Assembly: GCA_028456385.1 (NCBI GenBank)
Contig: JALNQF010000535.1
Location: forward strand, 1-24,597
Source of the DNA: Ophiosphaerella korrae
Taxonomy: Eukaryota; Ascomycota; Dothideomycetes; Pleosporales; Phaeosphaeriaceae
DNA: 24,597 nucleotides
Reading direction: 5' to 3'
Shown here: positions 24,351-24,597 of the stretch, piece after piece
Numbering within the stretch: the stretch's first letter is position 1
Layout of the letters: each line of letters opens with the position of its first letter
Notes under the pieces: model-generated
What the model saw: only the letters and a program-made list of their open reading frames with translations
Databases searched by the model: none
Told to the model about the DNA's origin: nothing
Made by a program: the position numbers and the translations under genes

Positions 24351-24409
24351 TTATCCTAAGATAACTTCTTGTAAGGGAGTTATCCCTTATATCTCTTATT
24401 TTCGCACTA
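24351..24409. other. Transition zone with overlapping short hairpins
   Basis: CA/TG steps reappear here (CTTGTA at 24368, GCACT at 24404, AATGTT at 24409). TAAGGGA (24372-24378) and TCCCTTA (24383-24389) form a hairpin with a GTTA loop. GATAACT (24360-24366) can pair instead with AGTTATC (24378-24384), and TTATC (24351-24355) with GATAA (24360-24364), so the structures are alternatives. It lies directly before the right iteron array. No gene is adjacent, so a terminator role is not supported. Confidence 0.7.
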
Positions 24410-24533
24410 ATGTTAGTAAGTTTACAACTTACTAACATAGCAAACTTACTAACATTACAAACTTACTAACATGTTAGTAAGTTTGCAACTTACTAACATC
24501 GCAAACTTACTAACATTGCGAACTTACTAATAT
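24410..24533. repeat. Right iteron array, 13-bp motif in direct and inverted copies
   Basis: Forward AACTTACTAACAT copies lie at 24426, 24443, 24460, 24487 and 24504, with the variant AACTTACTAATAT at 24521. Inverted copies are at 24410-24422 and 24471-24483. Forward spacing is 17, 17, 27, 17 and 17 bp, so a 61-bp unit (one palindromic pair plus two direct copies) occurs twice. The palindromes 24410-24438 and 24471-24499 each have 13-bp arms and a 3-bp spacer (TAC, TGC). CA and TG are preserved throughout. Compared with the left array, the same modules appear in a different order but with equal total length from the shared ATTACAAACTTACTAACAT onward. Confidence 0.93.
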
Positions 24534-24597
24534 TTAACTACCTTTCTACTTTTAGTTAGCGCTTAGTAGGCTACTAGGTATATATACCTAGTACTTA
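24521..24597. repeat. 77-bp exact direct repeat, right copy
   Basis: Identical to 68-144 and ends exactly at the window edge. It contains the second copy of the 22-bp palindrome (24572-24593) and the AGCGCT core. Whether identity continues past the edge cannot be seen. Confidence 0.92.

Noticed and set aside
24372..24389. Intrinsic transcription terminator
   Set aside because: The stem is short, is not followed by a T run, and there is no upstream gene.
24454..24480. Starship captain target site TTAC(N7)A within the iterons
   Set aside because: Only one linker variant gives the right base after seven positions; the other copies do not fit, and no tyrosine recombinase relic could be recognised.
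1..24597. Intact protein-coding genes
   Set aside because: TAA and TAG fill all six frames throughout; the longest open stretches I followed are about 40 codons and have no start, motif or ribosome-site context.
1..24597. Organellar genome or a nuclear code with TAA/TAG reassigned
   Set aside because: Reassignment would not remove CA and TG from every frame and both strands, nor spare short islands at the ends; no rRNA, tRNA or conserved organelle gene is visible.
1..24597. Circular contig with an exact terminal overlap
   Set aside because: An exact prefix-suffix overlap would have to end at 144, but 1-144 and 24454-24597 differ in the iteron order. Only the 77 bp at 68-144 match exactly, so a simple circular overlap does not hold, though a loop or tandem is still possible.

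Overview
The window looks like a repeat-derived, AT-rich block from a filamentous ascomycete fungus (Pezizomycotina) that has been driven to saturation by repeat-induced point mutation (RIP). The evidence is dinucleotide grammar. Across about 24.3 kb, C is almost never followed by A and G almost never preceded by T. I count by eye only some 60-70 CA or TG steps, against roughly two thousand expected from base composition. CT/AG, CC/GG, GC and some CG survive, and TA is in large excess. This is the CpA-to-TpA pattern of RIP acting on both strands. TAA and TAG riddle all six frames, and I see no intact protein gene, rRNA or tRNA.

Layout. Positions 1-80 and about 24365-24533 are islands that escaped this mutation. 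They are arrays of one 13-base iteron, AACTTACTAACAT, in direct copies spaced 17 bp and in inverted pairs that form palindromes. Each array is followed by the same unique sequence (81-144 and 24534-24597), which holds a 22-bp palindrome. The two ends are in register at a distance of exactly 24,453 bp and share 77 identical bases (68-144 = 24521-24597). The window therefore looks like one period of a tandem or circular unit, or the space between two copies of a dispersed repeat.

Interior. Between the islands lies RIP debris. A diverged pair of LTR-like direct repeats of about 400 bp sits near 20453-20853 and 21243-21653; the second contains a strong hairpin. Strand-biased blocks (pyrimidine-rich at about 3880-4320 and 8270-10450, purine-rich at about 11690-12640) and a few stretches with fewer stops than their surroundings suggest decayed coding sequence of mobile elements. 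I cannot name the families. A small pocket near 9081-9116 keeps CA, TG and CG and contains a 12-bp tandem duplication.

How it fits together. The likeliest reading is dead, heterochromatic repeat DNA (subtelomeric, pericentromeric or a large duplicated block). Its only part that is not saturated by RIP is the iteron array with its flanking palindromes. That contrast, and the equal-length reshuffling of the iterons between the two ends, is the main point of interest. No function is shown by the sequence.
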